In this document: one piece after another, positions 8,355 to 17,538 of the stretch | How the letters are laid out: every line of letters starts with the position of its first letter | Position numbering within the stretch: the first letter of the stretch is position 1 | Source of the DNA: Paenibacillus sp. V4I3 | GTDB lineage: Bacteria; Bacillota; Bacilli; Paenibacillales; NBRC-103111 | Direction: 5' to 3' | NCBI RefSeq assembly: GCF_030817215.1 | Contig: NZ_JAUSZA010000001.1 | Coordinates: 7,042,501-7,106,500, forward strand | DNA: 64,000 bases | Position numbers and translations under genes: made by a program | Notes under the pieces: generated by a model | What the model was told of the DNA's origin: nothing | The model's database searches: none | What the model saw: only the letters and a program-made list of their open reading frames with translations

Positions 8355-9235
8355 TATCGCACCTCCTCCTGCTTCCTTGTGAACCAGCCAAACAAGGATG
8401 TTAACATACCGGTTAAAAGGAGAATAAGTACGGCAATTCCATTTGCATAGCCATATTCACCAATGCGATAAGCTTTTTTATACATATACGTGGCCATCAC
8501 TTCTGTAATCCCATACGGATTGCCGCCAGTCATCACATAGACGATGTCTAAGGCCTTCATAGCTCCTGTAATCGATAGCAAAATCATGACCATGATGACG
8601 GGACGCAGCAGCGGAAGCGTAATCGACCAAGCCTCTCGCAGGCTTGTCGCCCCGTCTAACTCAGCCGCTTCCAAGATATTTTTGGGGATAGCATAGATCG
8701 CCGATAAAACCAGCACGACATAGAATCCAATCCATTGCCATGCGTTGGTAACAAGCACAGAGACCATCGCTGTCGCTTCCTCTGCTAACCAAACATGCTG
8801 CCAAGTCATTAACCCTACAGCTTCTAATGCTTGATTGAGCAGCCCCGCCTGCGGGTGATAGATGAACCCCCATAGTACACCAACCACAGCTGTAGAAAGA
8901 ATAGTCGGGAGGAAAATCATCGTTTTGTAGAAGCTAGTCCATCGCCTAACTTTGCTTACCAAAAGCGCTAAACCGAGTATAAAGGGGATTTGCAATCCAA
9001 CAGAAAAACTAATGAAATACAGGTTATTCCGCACAGCCATCCAGAAATATTTGTCCTGAAAAGCAGTAACGAAATTATCCAAACCATTAAATCTCGCCGT
9101 CGACACTCCGTTCCATTCCGTGAATCCGTAGCGCAGCGACATGATCATGGGATATAAGAAAAAGATCACGAATAGCAGTAGTGTCGGTAACGTAAAAAGC
9201 GCATAAGCAAATGGGTTTCTTCCTATCTTTTTCAT
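8351..9235 (-). CDS. Sugar ABC transporter permease, MalF type
   Basis: 294 residues. A first membrane segment at about 8-30 (YALFTLPTLLLFVIFFLYP) is typical of CUT1 MalF/UgpA-like permeases, followed by the MalF-family YGFTEWNGVS and the EAA loop EAAELDGATSLREAWSITLP. It starts 12 bp after the binding protein gene and overlaps the next permease gene by four bases, so the three form one operon. It would form the heterodimeric channel with the MalG-type subunit. Confidence 0.9.
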   Translation of the reverse strand: MKKIGRNPFAYALFTLPTLLLFVIFFLYPMIMSLRYGFTEWNGVSTARFNGLDNFVTAFQDKYFWMAVRNNLYFISFSVGLQIPFILGLALLVSKVRRWTSFYKTMIFLPTILSTAVVGVLWGFIYHPQAGLLNQALEAVGLMTWQHVWLAEEATAMVSVLVTNAWQWIGFYVVLVLSAIYAIPKNILEAAELDGATSLREAWSITLPLLRPVIMVMILLSITGAMKALDIVYVMTGGNPYGITEVMATYMYKKAYRIGEYGYANGIAVLILLLTGMLTSLFGWFTRKQEEVRY

Positions 9236-9246
9236 GTCTCATCCTA

Positions 9247-10584
9247 CTATTTGGTATGGGTTTCTTCCTCATTCGAAGCCTCTTGCTGCTTCTGTATGTC
9301 TGCCATTAAGGAGGCCGGATCTGTTCTTCCGCCTATTAATTCTTGCATACCGCGCTCCAATTTTTCTCGAACTTTCGTTTGAATGCGTGAGTCGAATGCG
9401 GGGAAAGCACCTTTACTCCTAGCAAATACATTCAAAATTTCCGTAATCAGCGGGTTTACATTGCTCGTATCCTGCAGCTTCATGGCAGGTGGCATACCTT
9501 CTTCGACGAGCTGTCTTTTTTGCATGGATTCGTTATACATTTGCCTGATAAACTCCTTAATAGCCACCAGCTGATTTGGCGTCACTTTTTTAGAGAATCC
9601 ATAGGCATTAGACCATCCTCCATTGATATAACCATCTCCTAGCCCTCCCATAGCTGGGAAACTCATGAAGCCTACATCCTTTACGATGGATGACTTCTCA
9701 GGGTCAAGCAACGGCGTATTCGCCCAACTGCCATCGAACATGAAAGCCGCTTCGCCGCTGCTAAATTTATTTTGCTGCTCGGCATATGCCAGTGCTAAGC
9801 TGCCCTCCTGGAGATACCCCTTTTGAATCAACGTATGATATTTCTCAAAAGCATCCACAACATCCGGATCCGTCCATCGCTTGCTTCCATCCAAAAAGCC
9901 CATAACAGAATTTGGACCGGCCGTACGCACCCACATAGTATTGATCATCATGTTAATGACCCAGGAATCTTTAGCCGCCAATGCAAATGGCGTTATTTTC
10001 TGAGCCTTTAGTATCGCGGCAGCTGCGAGCAGTTCCTCCCACGTTTGAGGTGGTTTTATTTGATGATCCGCCAAAATCCTTTTGTTATAGTACAAGCCCT
10101 CGACGTACCCTGCCATTGGAATGCCATAAATGTTACCGTTAACCGTAAACTCCTCGAAGCTATAAAACTTATTGATTAATCCAAGCTCATTCAGTATGGG
10201 CGTAAGATCAAGCAGCCTACCCGCTTTGACGTAATCCTTCGTATCCGTTCCGCCAAACAAGTCGAATATTTCTGGTGGATTCCCAGCCGCCATCTCCGCT
10301 CTCAGCTTCTCGAAGCGATTGACCTTATCCTCCACCCCATCTAATGTAATCGATAAGCCAGGCACCTTCAACTCCGTTGCTTTCACTACATCCTGCAGCA
10401 TCGCGAAGCGCTTCTTCTGCGTATCTTTCACTTGCGTATGACGAAGTGTCAGTAAGATCGGCTCTCCTTTTGTCCCCGCGGGGTCGGGAGTTTGTTCATT
10501 GTTCGAAGTTAAGCCGTTGCAAGCAGACACGATGAACGTCATAGCCGCTACCGCTGCTACCGAAATCAACGTTCCTTTTCTCAT
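9247..10584 (-). CDS. Extracellular solute-binding lipoprotein of sugar ABC transporter
   Basis: 445 residues. A signal peptide ends in the lipobox VSAC (Cys about 22), followed by a polar linker, so the mature protein is lipid-anchored outside the membrane. The fold is family-1 binding protein (MalE/CUT1): FDLFGGTDTKDYVKAGRLLD, IPMAGYVEGLYYNKRILAD and FMFDGSWANTPLL are typical. ATG at 10584 follows AAAGGAGATC. It delivers the ligand to the two permeases downstream. Ligand unknown; amino-sugar oligomers are suggested by NagZ and ROK in the same operon. Confidence 0.9.
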   Translation of the reverse strand: MRKGTLISVAAVAAMTFIVSACNGLTSNNEQTPDPAGTKGEPILLTLRHTQVKDTQKKRFAMLQDVVKATELKVPGLSITLDGVEDKVNRFEKLRAEMAAGNPPEIFDLFGGTDTKDYVKAGRLLDLTPILNELGLINKFYSFEEFTVNGNIYGIPMAGYVEGLYYNKRILADHQIKPPQTWEELLAAAAILKAQKITPFALAAKDSWVINMMINTMWVRTAGPNSVMGFLDGSKRWTDPDVVDAFEKYHTLIQKGYLQEGSLALAYAEQQNKFSSGEAAFMFDGSWANTPLLDPEKSSIVKDVGFMSFPAMGGLGDGYINGGWSNAYGFSKKVTPNQLVAIKEFIRQMYNESMQKRQLVEEGMPPAMKLQDTSNVNPLITEILNVFARSKGAFPAFDSRIQTKVREKLERGMQELIGGRTDPASLMADIQKQQEASNEEETHTK

Positions 10585-10678
10585 CTTGATTGATCTCCTT
10601 TATGCTTGCCATCTAAGTATAAAATAACGGTAGTTTGTCCTAAAGACCCACAAATTCCTTATAAAGGGGCAAAATCCT

Positions 10679-12277
10679 CTACTTCGCTTCTTTGCGCTTT
10701 TCGCGAAACTCTGATGGAATCTCGCCAGTAAACTTTTGAAATACTTTGGTAAAATATCGCCGTTCGATGTATCCCACTGATTTTCCGATGTCCGTAATAC
10801 TTTTATCACTATGGAGCAGCATCGACTTCGCCAATTCCATCCGATGTTTCGTGACATATTCTACGAAGGTTTCTCCAAAATACTGCTTAAATAATAAACT
10901 AAAATAGCTGGAGCTTATGCCTAAAGAGCTCGATATATCCTCGATCCCGAAATCATTCGAATAGTGAGTTCTTATATATTCTTTCGCCGCTGTCATGAGG
11001 AGTTCGCTGTTTTTCTTCTTATTCGTCCCCTCCAGCCCAAGTGCTACAAGCTGTACCATAACCTGAAGCAAATGTTGAATGCTCTCGCTCTTATCCAGTT
11101 GACACCATATCTGTTCTTCCTCCTGAAAATCAAGGGAATTCATTTCTCGCAATTCGCGGAGCAAATGAAGAATGAGGAAATGCAGCATCTGATAGGCCCT
11201 GGCAAAGGAGCTGTCAGACAGACCTTCAAGCAATAATTTTAAGCGCTTTAAGGCATCCTCCGTTTTGAGACGGTTTAGCTGTTTAAGTCCTGTTACAATC
11301 TCCTCCACCAAATACCATAAGGAGCTGTTCGCATCAGCTGGCTCTTTGGACTCTTTATACAACAGCACGGATTCCTGCTTCCCCAGATTAAGCTGCATGA
11401 ATCGCTGAAGCTTCCGATAGGCCTCAGAGAGCTGACGAAGTCCAACAGCTGCCGGAAAGATGCCTACACTAATGCCTAATTTAACCGATTGGGAAACGTT
11501 ATGCTGAAGTTGAGCAGCTATTTCATTTAACTTCACCAATGCGGCGCTTTCGCCGGTTTCATCCCATTGTATGATTACACACCACTCGCCTTCGCGGATC
11601 TGGAGTACGGTGAACTTCAATTTCTCATCCGTTAACGAATCTTGAAATACATTTCGTACTGCGAAATTCCATAGTTTCCGCTCCTGCTCGGTCCAAGGCA
11701 GTGATTTCTGTGAGTAATCATCCACATCGATCATCGCAAATAAATAGGTCAACGTTTCAAGGTCCATTTCATCAATCGGAAGCAGCGTATTCGGCGTAAT
11801 TTCCGTATAATTCATCAAAACGTCCTGCAAGATCTTCTCATAGGCCAAATTTCTCATTTTGCCCCACTTTTGCTGCTCTTCTTGCTCACTTCGCTTCTTA
11901 ACCCTAATTTCTTTCGACAATTTGCTTATCGAATTCTCTAACTCTTCATAGTTAATAGGCTTCAATATGTAATCGCTCACGCCAACTCGCATCAACGAAC
12001 GTACATATTCAAAATCCTGATAACCTGTCACCATAAGCACTGTGCAATCTTCATTAATATCACGCAGCTTCTGAACGAACGTAATGCCATCCATTAGCGG
12101 CATACGAATATCACTCATGACCAGATCCGGCACATGCTGGCAGCTAAGTTCCAGCGCCTCCACTCCGTTTTTGGCCGTTCCAACAATATCAATCCCCAGT
12201 TCATCCCAAGGAATAACCGCCTGCAAATTACGCAGAATGTTAGGCTCATCATCTGCCAATATCGCTTTTAGCCTCAT
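10679..12277 (-). CDS. YesN-type response regulator with AraC DNA-binding domain
   Basis: 532 residues. The receiver domain (1-120) has LADDEPN, the acceptor Asp in LVMSDIRMPLMDG and the Lys in YILKPINYEE. A long middle region carries no motif I can name. The C-terminal 100 residues form an AraC/XylS double helix-turn-helix (GIEDISSSLGISSSYFSLLF, then SITDIGKSVGYIERRYFTKV). The start overlaps the kinase stop (ATGA). It probably activates the transporter operon that begins about 95 bp downstream, the usual arrangement of YesMN-type systems in Paenibacillus sugar loci. Confidence 0.92.
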   Translation of the reverse strand: MRLKAILADDEPNILRNLQAVIPWDELGIDIVGTAKNGVEALELSCQHVPDLVMSDIRMPLMDGITFVQKLRDINEDCTVLMVTGYQDFEYVRSLMRVGVSDYILKPINYEELENSISKLSKEIRVKKRSEQEEQQKWGKMRNLAYEKILQDVLMNYTEITPNTLLPIDEMDLETLTYLFAMIDVDDYSQKSLPWTEQERKLWNFAVRNVFQDSLTDEKLKFTVLQIREGEWCVIIQWDETGESAALVKLNEIAAQLQHNVSQSVKLGISVGIFPAAVGLRQLSEAYRKLQRFMQLNLGKQESVLLYKESKEPADANSSLWYLVEEIVTGLKQLNRLKTEDALKRLKLLLEGLSDSSFARAYQMLHFLILHLLRELREMNSLDFQEEEQIWCQLDKSESIQHLLQVMVQLVALGLEGTNKKKNSELLMTAAKEYIRTHYSNDFGIEDISSSLGISSSYFSLLFKQYFGETFVEYVTKHRMELAKSMLLHSDKSITDIGKSVGYIERRYFTKVFQKFTGEIPSEFREKRKEAK

Positions 12278-14088
12278 AAGCCTTCCCCCTTATTTTTTGG
12301 GATTACGATCTTCATCGTCGTACCTTGACCTTCTTGACTGCAGATGAACATGCCATAGTGTGCGCCATATTGGATCCGTATCCGGTCAGCTACATTGCTG
12401 ACACCAAGTCCTCTTCGTTCTTCATTCGCGCCCAATATTTCGTGAAATGGCGTCTCTAGCTCTGTTTTATAATGGAATTTAGCTAATTTCTCCGTACTTA
12501 TACCGATGCCGTTATCCGTCACATAAAGAGCAATCCGTTCTCCTTCATCCACAACCTTTATGGCGATCATGCCCATATAATCAATGGGTTCAAAACCATG
12601 CTGCAAACTATTCTCTACCAATGGTTGGAGAGTAAGCTTGAGAATGCAATAATCCAAAAGCTCAGGCGGAGCTTGAATGTCATATTGAAATTGATCTTCA
12701 AATCGGAATTCCTGAATTTCGAGGTAGCTTTTCAGATGCTCGAGCTCTTGCTTTAGTGAAATCTCTTCTCTGTTTTCCATTCCAATGCGCAGCAGATTCC
12801 CAAGCCGATACACCATTTGGCTGACTTTCTTCCCTTGGTTTTGGATCGCTAGCACATTGATGGATTCTAGTGTATTAAAAAGAAAATGCGGCTTGATCTG
12901 GGCTTGCAGCAGCATTAGCTCGGCCTTATTTTTACGGTCCTGCTGACGTTTGACTTCTTCCAGAAGATCCTCTACACGCACAACCAAACTGTTGAATCCT
13001 CTAGCGAGAGCAGACGTTTCATCCTTACCGCTTTCCTCCATACGAGTCGTCAGATCACCGCGTTCAACCTTTTTCATTGAGGAAAGCATACGCAGAATCA
13101 ACTGAACAATTCGTCTTACGAAAACCAGATTGTACACAAGGGCAAAAAATAAACAGACGAACGTAATCCCAGCGACCAGCTTCATAATCGTCTCAATTTC
13201 CCCGGCCACATACTTCCATGAGGTGATCGACACGACGCTCCAATCCTGAACCCCCATCTGATTAATATTTAAATGGTAGAGTGAAATTAAGCTTTTTTCA
13301 TTCTGAAAATTCGCCTGGAAACTGTTATTGTTTAGCTGCAGATCCAATTTACCAGGCAACAGCTGCAGCACATTGGCACCTTCTAAATTTTGCTTATTAT
13401 CATAAAAAATAAGTCCGCTTTTGTTGACGAGCAAATAACGCTTAGAGCTTTCCTCATTCGTATTGAATGATTTGAAAATTTGATCAAGCTCATTGAATTT
13501 GAACTTCAGCAGCATGAACCCCAAGTTGTCCATCGTCCAGAAGTCTTTGACCAATCTCGCTTGATAAAATTCCCCGCGCCCCGTCCCGAACTCCTTATAT
13601 TCGGAAGGTCCAATCCAGAGTGGACTTCCGTTCAATTCCTGTATGTGCTGGAATGCGGTGCTTTGTGTCAGCGCTGTCCACGGCAAAGCGCTTCCACCCC
13701 CGCGCCCCGCACTAAACGATTTGCCGGTATTATTATAAATCGCGACGGATTGCACAGGTGAATAGGTCAATATGGAGCCGCGCAGCAAGGTATCAAAGGT
13801 ATTCAAGTCATAAGACGAGAGCGTGTTTTCATTCGGCTTCACCTCATCGATCGTTCGATAGATACCCTGAATGCTCTCTTTTACCATCCAAAAGTCCGAA
13901 AAGTAATTGGCTTCCTTGAACATGTAATAAATATTACGGGAAATCGCCTGCAAAGTGACCTCGGTCAAATCGCCGTACTTCTTCTCAATTAGCTGCTGAG
14001 ATACTGTATAAACAGCGGAGCCTAGTACGAACAAAGGAATAATAATGAACATTAAAAAACCGATAAACACTTTTTTGTTCAAATTCAT
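12274..14088 (-). CDS. YesM-type sensor histidine kinase
   Basis: About 604 residues: one N-terminal membrane segment (KKVFIGFLMFIIIPLFVLGS), an extracellular dCACHE-like sensor of about 260 residues, a second membrane segment (AGITFVCLFFALVYNLVFV), HAMP (MKKVERGDLTTRMEES), His_kinase with the phospho-His in LQAQIKPHFLFNTL, and HATPase_c (LVENSLQHGFE, DNGIGI). Start: ATG 14088 has a strong GGAAGGAG but at 13 nt; GTG at 14121 is the alternative. Partner of the AraC-type regulator, overlapping it by 4 bp. It probably senses an external oligosaccharide or the loaded binding protein (inference). Confidence 0.9.
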   Translation of the reverse strand: MNLNKKVFIGFLMFIIIPLFVLGSAVYTVSQQLIEKKYGDLTEVTLQAISRNIYYMFKEANYFSDFWMVKESIQGIYRTIDEVKPNENTLSSYDLNTFDTLLRGSILTYSPVQSVAIYNNTGKSFSAGRGGGSALPWTALTQSTAFQHIQELNGSPLWIGPSEYKEFGTGRGEFYQARLVKDFWTMDNLGFMLLKFKFNELDQIFKSFNTNEESSKRYLLVNKSGLIFYDNKQNLEGANVLQLLPGKLDLQLNNNSFQANFQNEKSLISLYHLNINQMGVQDWSVVSITSWKYVAGEIETIMKLVAGITFVCLFFALVYNLVFVRRIVQLILRMLSSMKKVERGDLTTRMEESGKDETSALARGFNSLVVRVEDLLEEVKRQQDRKNKAELMLLQAQIKPHFLFNTLESINVLAIQNQGKKVSQMVYRLGNLLRIGMENREEISLKQELEHLKSYLEIQEFRFEDQFQYDIQAPPELLDYCILKLTLQPLVENSLQHGFEPIDYMGMIAIKVVDEGERIALYVTDNGIGISTEKLAKFHYKTELETPFHEILGANEERRGLGVSNVADRIRIQYGAHYGMFICSQEGQGTTMKIVIPKNKGEGL

Positions 14089-14226
14089 CGACGATGGCAG
14101 ACTCCTTCCAAACTGAATCACGCACCATCCTAGTGTTGGCGCCTTTGCACTGCTTACTTTTGATTATAAATGACCCACATTTTGTGATCCTAGGGATAGG
14201 TTTGGATGCTATAGGGATAAAATCGT

Positions 14227-14670
14227 CTACTCCTTCAATAGAAGGATGTCAGGTTCCACGATGACCTCAACATTCCCTTTTAATGCTTTACTGATCATAC
14301 AAGTCTGTTCAGCACGATAGGCGGCTTTGCTTATTTTATCCGTTATCTCTTGTGAAGTATGAGCTGGGATACAGATTCGCGGCCGGTGAATGATTTTATC
14401 CACCTTCATCGCCGGACTGCTATGGACGAATATCTCTGAGTTCAGCTCGATCGATGCAATACCTAGACGCTTCAGCAGCATGCTGAGTGTGATTAAATAG
14501 CAGGTCGCTGCCGCGCCAAGCAGCATCTCCTCCGGATTCGTCCCTATGCCAGGACCATCTAATTGGCTTGGCACTGAAATCCCCGAGACTAGGTTACCTG
14601 CTCGGATATGACCTGTGCCGTCCAAGCCTCCGGACCACTCCGCTTTTAGTTCAAAACGATGCTCGCTCAT
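14227..14670 (-). CDS. OsmC/Ohr-family peroxiredoxin-like protein
   Basis: 147 residues. AEWSGGLDGTGHIRA at the N-terminus, the GTNPEEMLLGAAATCYLITL helix with the first Cys, and EQTCMISKALKG with the second Cys identify an OsmC/Ohr protein. These two-cysteine enzymes reduce organic hydroperoxides. Normal length. It starts 23 bp after the SMR exporter gene, same strand, so the two are likely co-transcribed. No regulator (OhrR) is adjacent. Confidence 0.85.
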   Translation of the reverse strand: MSEHRFELKAEWSGGLDGTGHIRAGNLVSGISVPSQLDGPGIGTNPEEMLLGAAATCYLITLSMLLKRLGIASIELNSEIFVHSSPAMKVDKIIHRPRICIPAHTSQEITDKISKAAYRAEQTCMISKALKGNVEVIVEPDILLLKE

Positions 14671-14693
14671 AGGTTTTTCCGCCTCACTTTCAT

Positions 14694-15095
14694 CTAATCC
14701 TTCGTGTCTGAGTTTATTGCCTTTGAAGAATTTTGCGCTTGCAAGACCTTCGATTGACCTTCGTCCCCACTGCTGCTTATATGTAGACCAATAACCCCTA
14801 AGATGATGAGAACAATGGAAACCACCTTCAGTGTGGAAACCGATTCATTGAACCACCATATGCCGATGATCGTGATGAGTGCTGTCCCTACTCCAGACCA
14901 TATGGCGTAGGCCAAACTGACATCGAGCTGCTTTAAAGCCAGCGTCAGTAAGGTGAAGCATAGAATATAGCAGATACCCATAACAATAGCCGGACCTAAT
15001 CTTGTAAAGCCTGACGACATCTTCATAGCCGTCGTTCCCACGGTTTCAAATATGATTGCCAGCAGTAAAAATGTCCAATTCATATTCCAAATCAT
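14694..15095 (-). CDS. SMR-family small multidrug exporter
   Basis: About 133 residues with four membrane helices. The first holds the essential Glu in FLLLAIIFETVGTTAMKMS; LDVSLAYAIWSGVGTALI is the conserved third-helix region and WWFNESVS precedes the last helix. SMR proteins dimerise and export cationic compounds or guanidinium by proton exchange. The C-terminus has an extra hydrophilic tail of about 28 residues. ATG at 15095 fits AAAGGA at 8 nt better than ATG 15104. I looked for a guanidine riboswitch in the leader and saw none. Confidence 0.88.
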   Translation of the reverse strand: MIWNMNWTFLLLAIIFETVGTTAMKMSSGFTRLGPAIVMGICYILCFTLLTLALKQLDVSLAYAIWSGVGTALITIIGIWWFNESVSTLKVVSIVLIILGVIGLHISSSGDEGQSKVLQAQNSSKAINSDTKD

Positions 15096-15163
15096 AGCTA
15101 CCATCCTTTACGTGTAAACTGTTAATTATAATTGTAAAGGAATGCGCTGGGTTTCACCAGTAA

Positions 15164-15218
15164 GCAAAAAATCGTTCTCACTCCTGGTGTCAGGGCGGGA
15201 ACGATTTTGTTTTTTTGC
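15164..15218. terminator. Bidirectional hairpin with flanking A/T runs
   Basis: AAAATCGTTC (left arm) and GAACGATTTT (right arm) enclose about 20 nt; the right side runs into TTTTTTT on the plus strand and the left side gives TTTTTT on the minus strand. It isolates the SMR/OsmC unit from whatever lies upstream and could act as terminator in either direction. Confidence 0.6.
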
Positions 15219-15700
15219 AATAGAAAAAGGCCATCCTTATCCCTAAAATAGATAAAAACAGCCTTATACTTGCTATCATTGATATCTATGAAAATGCATA
15301 ATTAATGTGTTGGAATCAAAACAATGAAAGCCCTACCTCTCTTCCATCCTTGCGGCTCCAATGACCGCGCCAGTACGAATTGCTTAACAAACACCTGCTG
15401 CCGAAACACTTGACGTTGCCTCGGGTTTACCATAAATGAGCTGATTTTTACTGCACATTGGGAGAAAAACAAACAAGGAGAGGGGGTTACTTTCTTCTCG
15501 CTAATCGTTCGTGTGGGGTAAATGAGGTTTGGTTTTAAGTGTTTATATGGTTCATTTCAATCAATTCATAAATTATATATGAAAATCAGTGAAATGTCAA
15601 CATGTAAATATACTTGTTTTTCAACACTTTTTTCTTTTAGCATTCGTACACGTCTATCTATAACCCTACGCTTTTGATTAGCCCATACAAAACGTATAAA
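15219..15700. other. Intergenic region, no gene recognised
   Basis: AT-rich sequence without a convincing reading frame, RBS or RNA motif on either strand. A weak dyad (CCGA ... TCGG around 15393-15420) is present but does not resemble a riboswitch I know. A reading frame on the minus strand at 15566-15784 overlaps the degenerate repeats to the right and lacks support. Confidence 0.5.
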
Positions 15701-15880
15701 CCTAACATCATCATTCATAATTTTCAAACCAACACACCCTTCAAAAAGCCAAACCTCACCATTCAGTATTTTCAAACCAAACACAATCTTTCAAAAACGT
15801 AAAAAGCCGAACATCAACATTCAAAAATTTTCAAACCAAACATACCTTTCAAAACGTTAAAGCAAACCTCACCATTCAGT
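15701..15880. repeat. Degenerate tandem repeat, about 57-bp unit, three and a half copies
   Basis: Units begin near 15701, 15749, 15807 and 15863. Each has the order AACMTCAMCATTCA, TTTTCAAACCAA, then YTTTCAAAA with a short AAAG end. Unit lengths are about 48, 58 and 56 bp with substitutions and small gaps. AT-rich and non-coding by appearance. Confidence 0.6.
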
Positions 15881-16047
15881 TACGAGCCATCGTCAACGTG
15901 AATTCAAAGTTAGGGCTGCTATTATCTCTTTAAAGGTTCTTATGATATTATCTGTTAAAGACAGTAGACATTGAGCACATAGAACAAATGGCTGCACAAG
16001 ACACATACTCTTACAAATAAACACTAAAATACGGCCGTGAAGCACAC

Positions 16048-16089
16048 GCCGCTTTTCTGGTTCAGCAATTGCTGAACTAGAAAAGCGGC
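16048..16089 (+). terminator. Long hairpin upstream of the endonuclease gene
   Basis: GCCGCTTTTCTGGTTCAGC pairs with GCTGAACTAGAAAAGCGGC (19-bp stem, one G-T pair) around an AATT loop, followed by TTATTTATTT. It ends 29 bp before the next start codon, so it would stop or attenuate any transcript coming from the left. Confidence 0.6.
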
Positions 16090-16118
16090 TTATTTATTTC
16101 TATGGGGAGGTCACGTAA

Positions 16119-16817
16119 ATGAACAAACTTATGCACACTGAACATGATAATTACCTGTCTCAACATCTAGCTATTAGAAAAGGGGAACGATTACGAAGGC
16201 TGAAAGAAGGCCATGGCCATGCCGAAAAAACATTTCTTTATCAGGTTTGGTGGCCAGCATTCGGTAACTTTAACGACCTGCACCCTGAGTATGAAGTGAA
16301 AGACTTTCGCGACGGTACCCGCTTCCTAGACTTCGCTTTTCTACGTCATTCCCTCAAACTCGCCATCGAAATTGATGGTTACGGTACACATTCTTCCCAA
16401 GTAAGCCGCACTCAATTTGCCGATCAATGCAATCGCCAAAATCACCTCGTTATTGATGGATGGAAGATTTTACGCTTTTCCTATGATGATGTCAAAGATC
16501 GCCCTCGCATGTGTGAACAAACCCTGCAGCAGTTTATGGGGCGTTACCTTGGCGGGATGTATTTATCAGAATTTAAAATCGATTACATAGAGAAGGAAAT
16601 AATTCGTTTGGCTTTGACGATTGGAAGAGCTCTTAAGCCAAGTAACGTAAGCCAGTTGCTTCATTTCAACTCAAGAAAAGCCAGCCGAATTCTTAAATCG
16701 ATGTCTGAAAGATCACTCCTTAAGCCAGCTGGTGAGGGTATAAAATGCGTTAGAGGTTACAATATTCACAAGAATACACAGGCGATTTGGGAAGCTAATA
16801 ACCAAGTTAAATATTAA
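16119..16817 (+). CDS. DUF559/VSR-like endonuclease-fold protein
   Basis: 232 residues. The middle (about 60-130) has a PD-(D/E)XK-like core: RFLDFAFLRHSLKLAIEIDG gives the D ... ExD pattern, followed by GYGTH, NRQNHLVIDGWKILRFSYDD and a Pro-Arg turn, as in DUF559 and very-short-patch-repair endonucleases. The C-terminal 75 residues look like a winged helix (SNVSQLLHFNSRKASRILKS, then SLLKPAGEGI). ATG at 16119 follows GGGGAGGT. No methylase or restriction partner is nearby, so a complete restriction system is not indicated; such orphan genes are common in Paenibacillus. Fold call is good, function open. Confidence 0.7.
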   Translation: MNKLMHTEHDNYLSQHLAIRKGERLRRLKEGHGHAEKTFLYQVWWPAFGNFNDLHPEYEVKDFRDGTRFLDFAFLRHSLKLAIEIDGYGTHSSQVSRTQFADQCNRQNHLVIDGWKILRFSYDDVKDRPRMCEQTLQQFMGRYLGGMYLSEFKIDYIEKEIIRLALTIGRALKPSNVSQLLHFNSRKASRILKSMSERSLLKPAGEGIKCVRGYNIHKNTQAIWEANNQVKY

Positions 16818-16854
16818 CTCTTAAACATTGTAATACTGTTCAAATCAAAAATCC

Positions 16855-17389
16855 TGCTGCTTTGCCTGCTCTCAGCAGCTGAGAAGTCTTTTTCAGACGT
16901 CTCGAACCACTTTCGCTCTATTTGGGCCTACGAGACAGCCTTTTCTGCCTTCTCAGGCCGCAAACCCGCTAACTTGCCTGATCTCAGCTGCTGAGAGGTC
17001 CTCTTCAGACGTCTCGCGCTACCTTCGCTCCATTCGAGCCTTCGAGACGCCCCTTTATGCCTTCTCAGGTCGTAAACCCGCTAACTCGCCTGCTCTCAGC
17101 AGCTGAGAGGTCTTCTTCAGACGTCTCGCGCCACTTTCGCTCCATTTGGGCCTCCGAGACAGCCTTTTCTGCCTTCTCAGGCCGCAAACCCGCTAACTTT
17201 CCTGCTCTCAGCAGCTGAGAAGTCTTTTTCAGACGTCTCGAATCACTTTCGCTCCATTCGAGCCTTCGAGACGCCCCTTTATGCCTTCTCAGGACGCAAA
17301 CCTGCTAACTTGCCTGCTCTCAGCAGCTGAGAAGTCTTTCTCAGACGTCACGCACCACTTTCGCTCCATTCGAGCCTCCGAGACAGCCG
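16855..17389. repeat. Tandem array of a 112-bp palindrome-rich unit, nearly five copies
   Basis: The landmark CTCAGCAGCTGAG (CTCAGCTGCTGAG in copy two) recurs at 16871, 16983, 17095, 17207 and 17319, exactly 112 bp apart each time. Each unit contains that palindrome, then a nested stem: CTGAGAAG ... CAGACGTCTCG ... CGAGAC ... CTTCTCAG, then a spacer GCAAACCCGCTAAC. The copies differ by scattered substitutions, many of them compensating in the stems. The fifth copy stops after CGAGACAGCC. The array fills the space between the endonuclease gene and the convergent chemoreceptor gene. No reading frame is maintained through it. Confidence 0.85.
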
Positions 17390-17501
17390 GAGTTTCCGGA
17401 CGGATACTCCGATTTTAAGCGTGTTTTTCTCACTATCAAGTCACTTCCCTGCGCTCCCGCACTTTAGCGATGAATACATCCGTTTCCGCGGCGGCCCAAA
17501 C

Positions 17502-17531
17502 AAAAAAAACCGCAGGCAAACCGCCCGCGGT
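17502..17531 (-). terminator. Terminator of chemoreceptor gene
   Basis: On the minus strand ACCGCGGGC and GCCTGCGGT form a GC-rich stem followed by TTTTTTTT, 8 bp after the stop codon at 17539. Confidence 0.85.
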
Positions 17532-17538
17532 CATCACT

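Noticed and set aside
15096..15218. Guanidine riboswitch upstream of the SMR gene
   Set aside because: The ykkC or mini-ykkC consensus (ACGR loops) is not present; the hairpin is a simple two-way terminator.
15566..15784. 72-residue minus-strand frame
   Set aside because: It reads through the degenerate repeats and has repeat-derived residues; no RBS.
16855..17389. CRISPR array
   Set aside because: The whole 112-bp unit is repeated; there are no unique spacers between short identical repeats and no cas genes.
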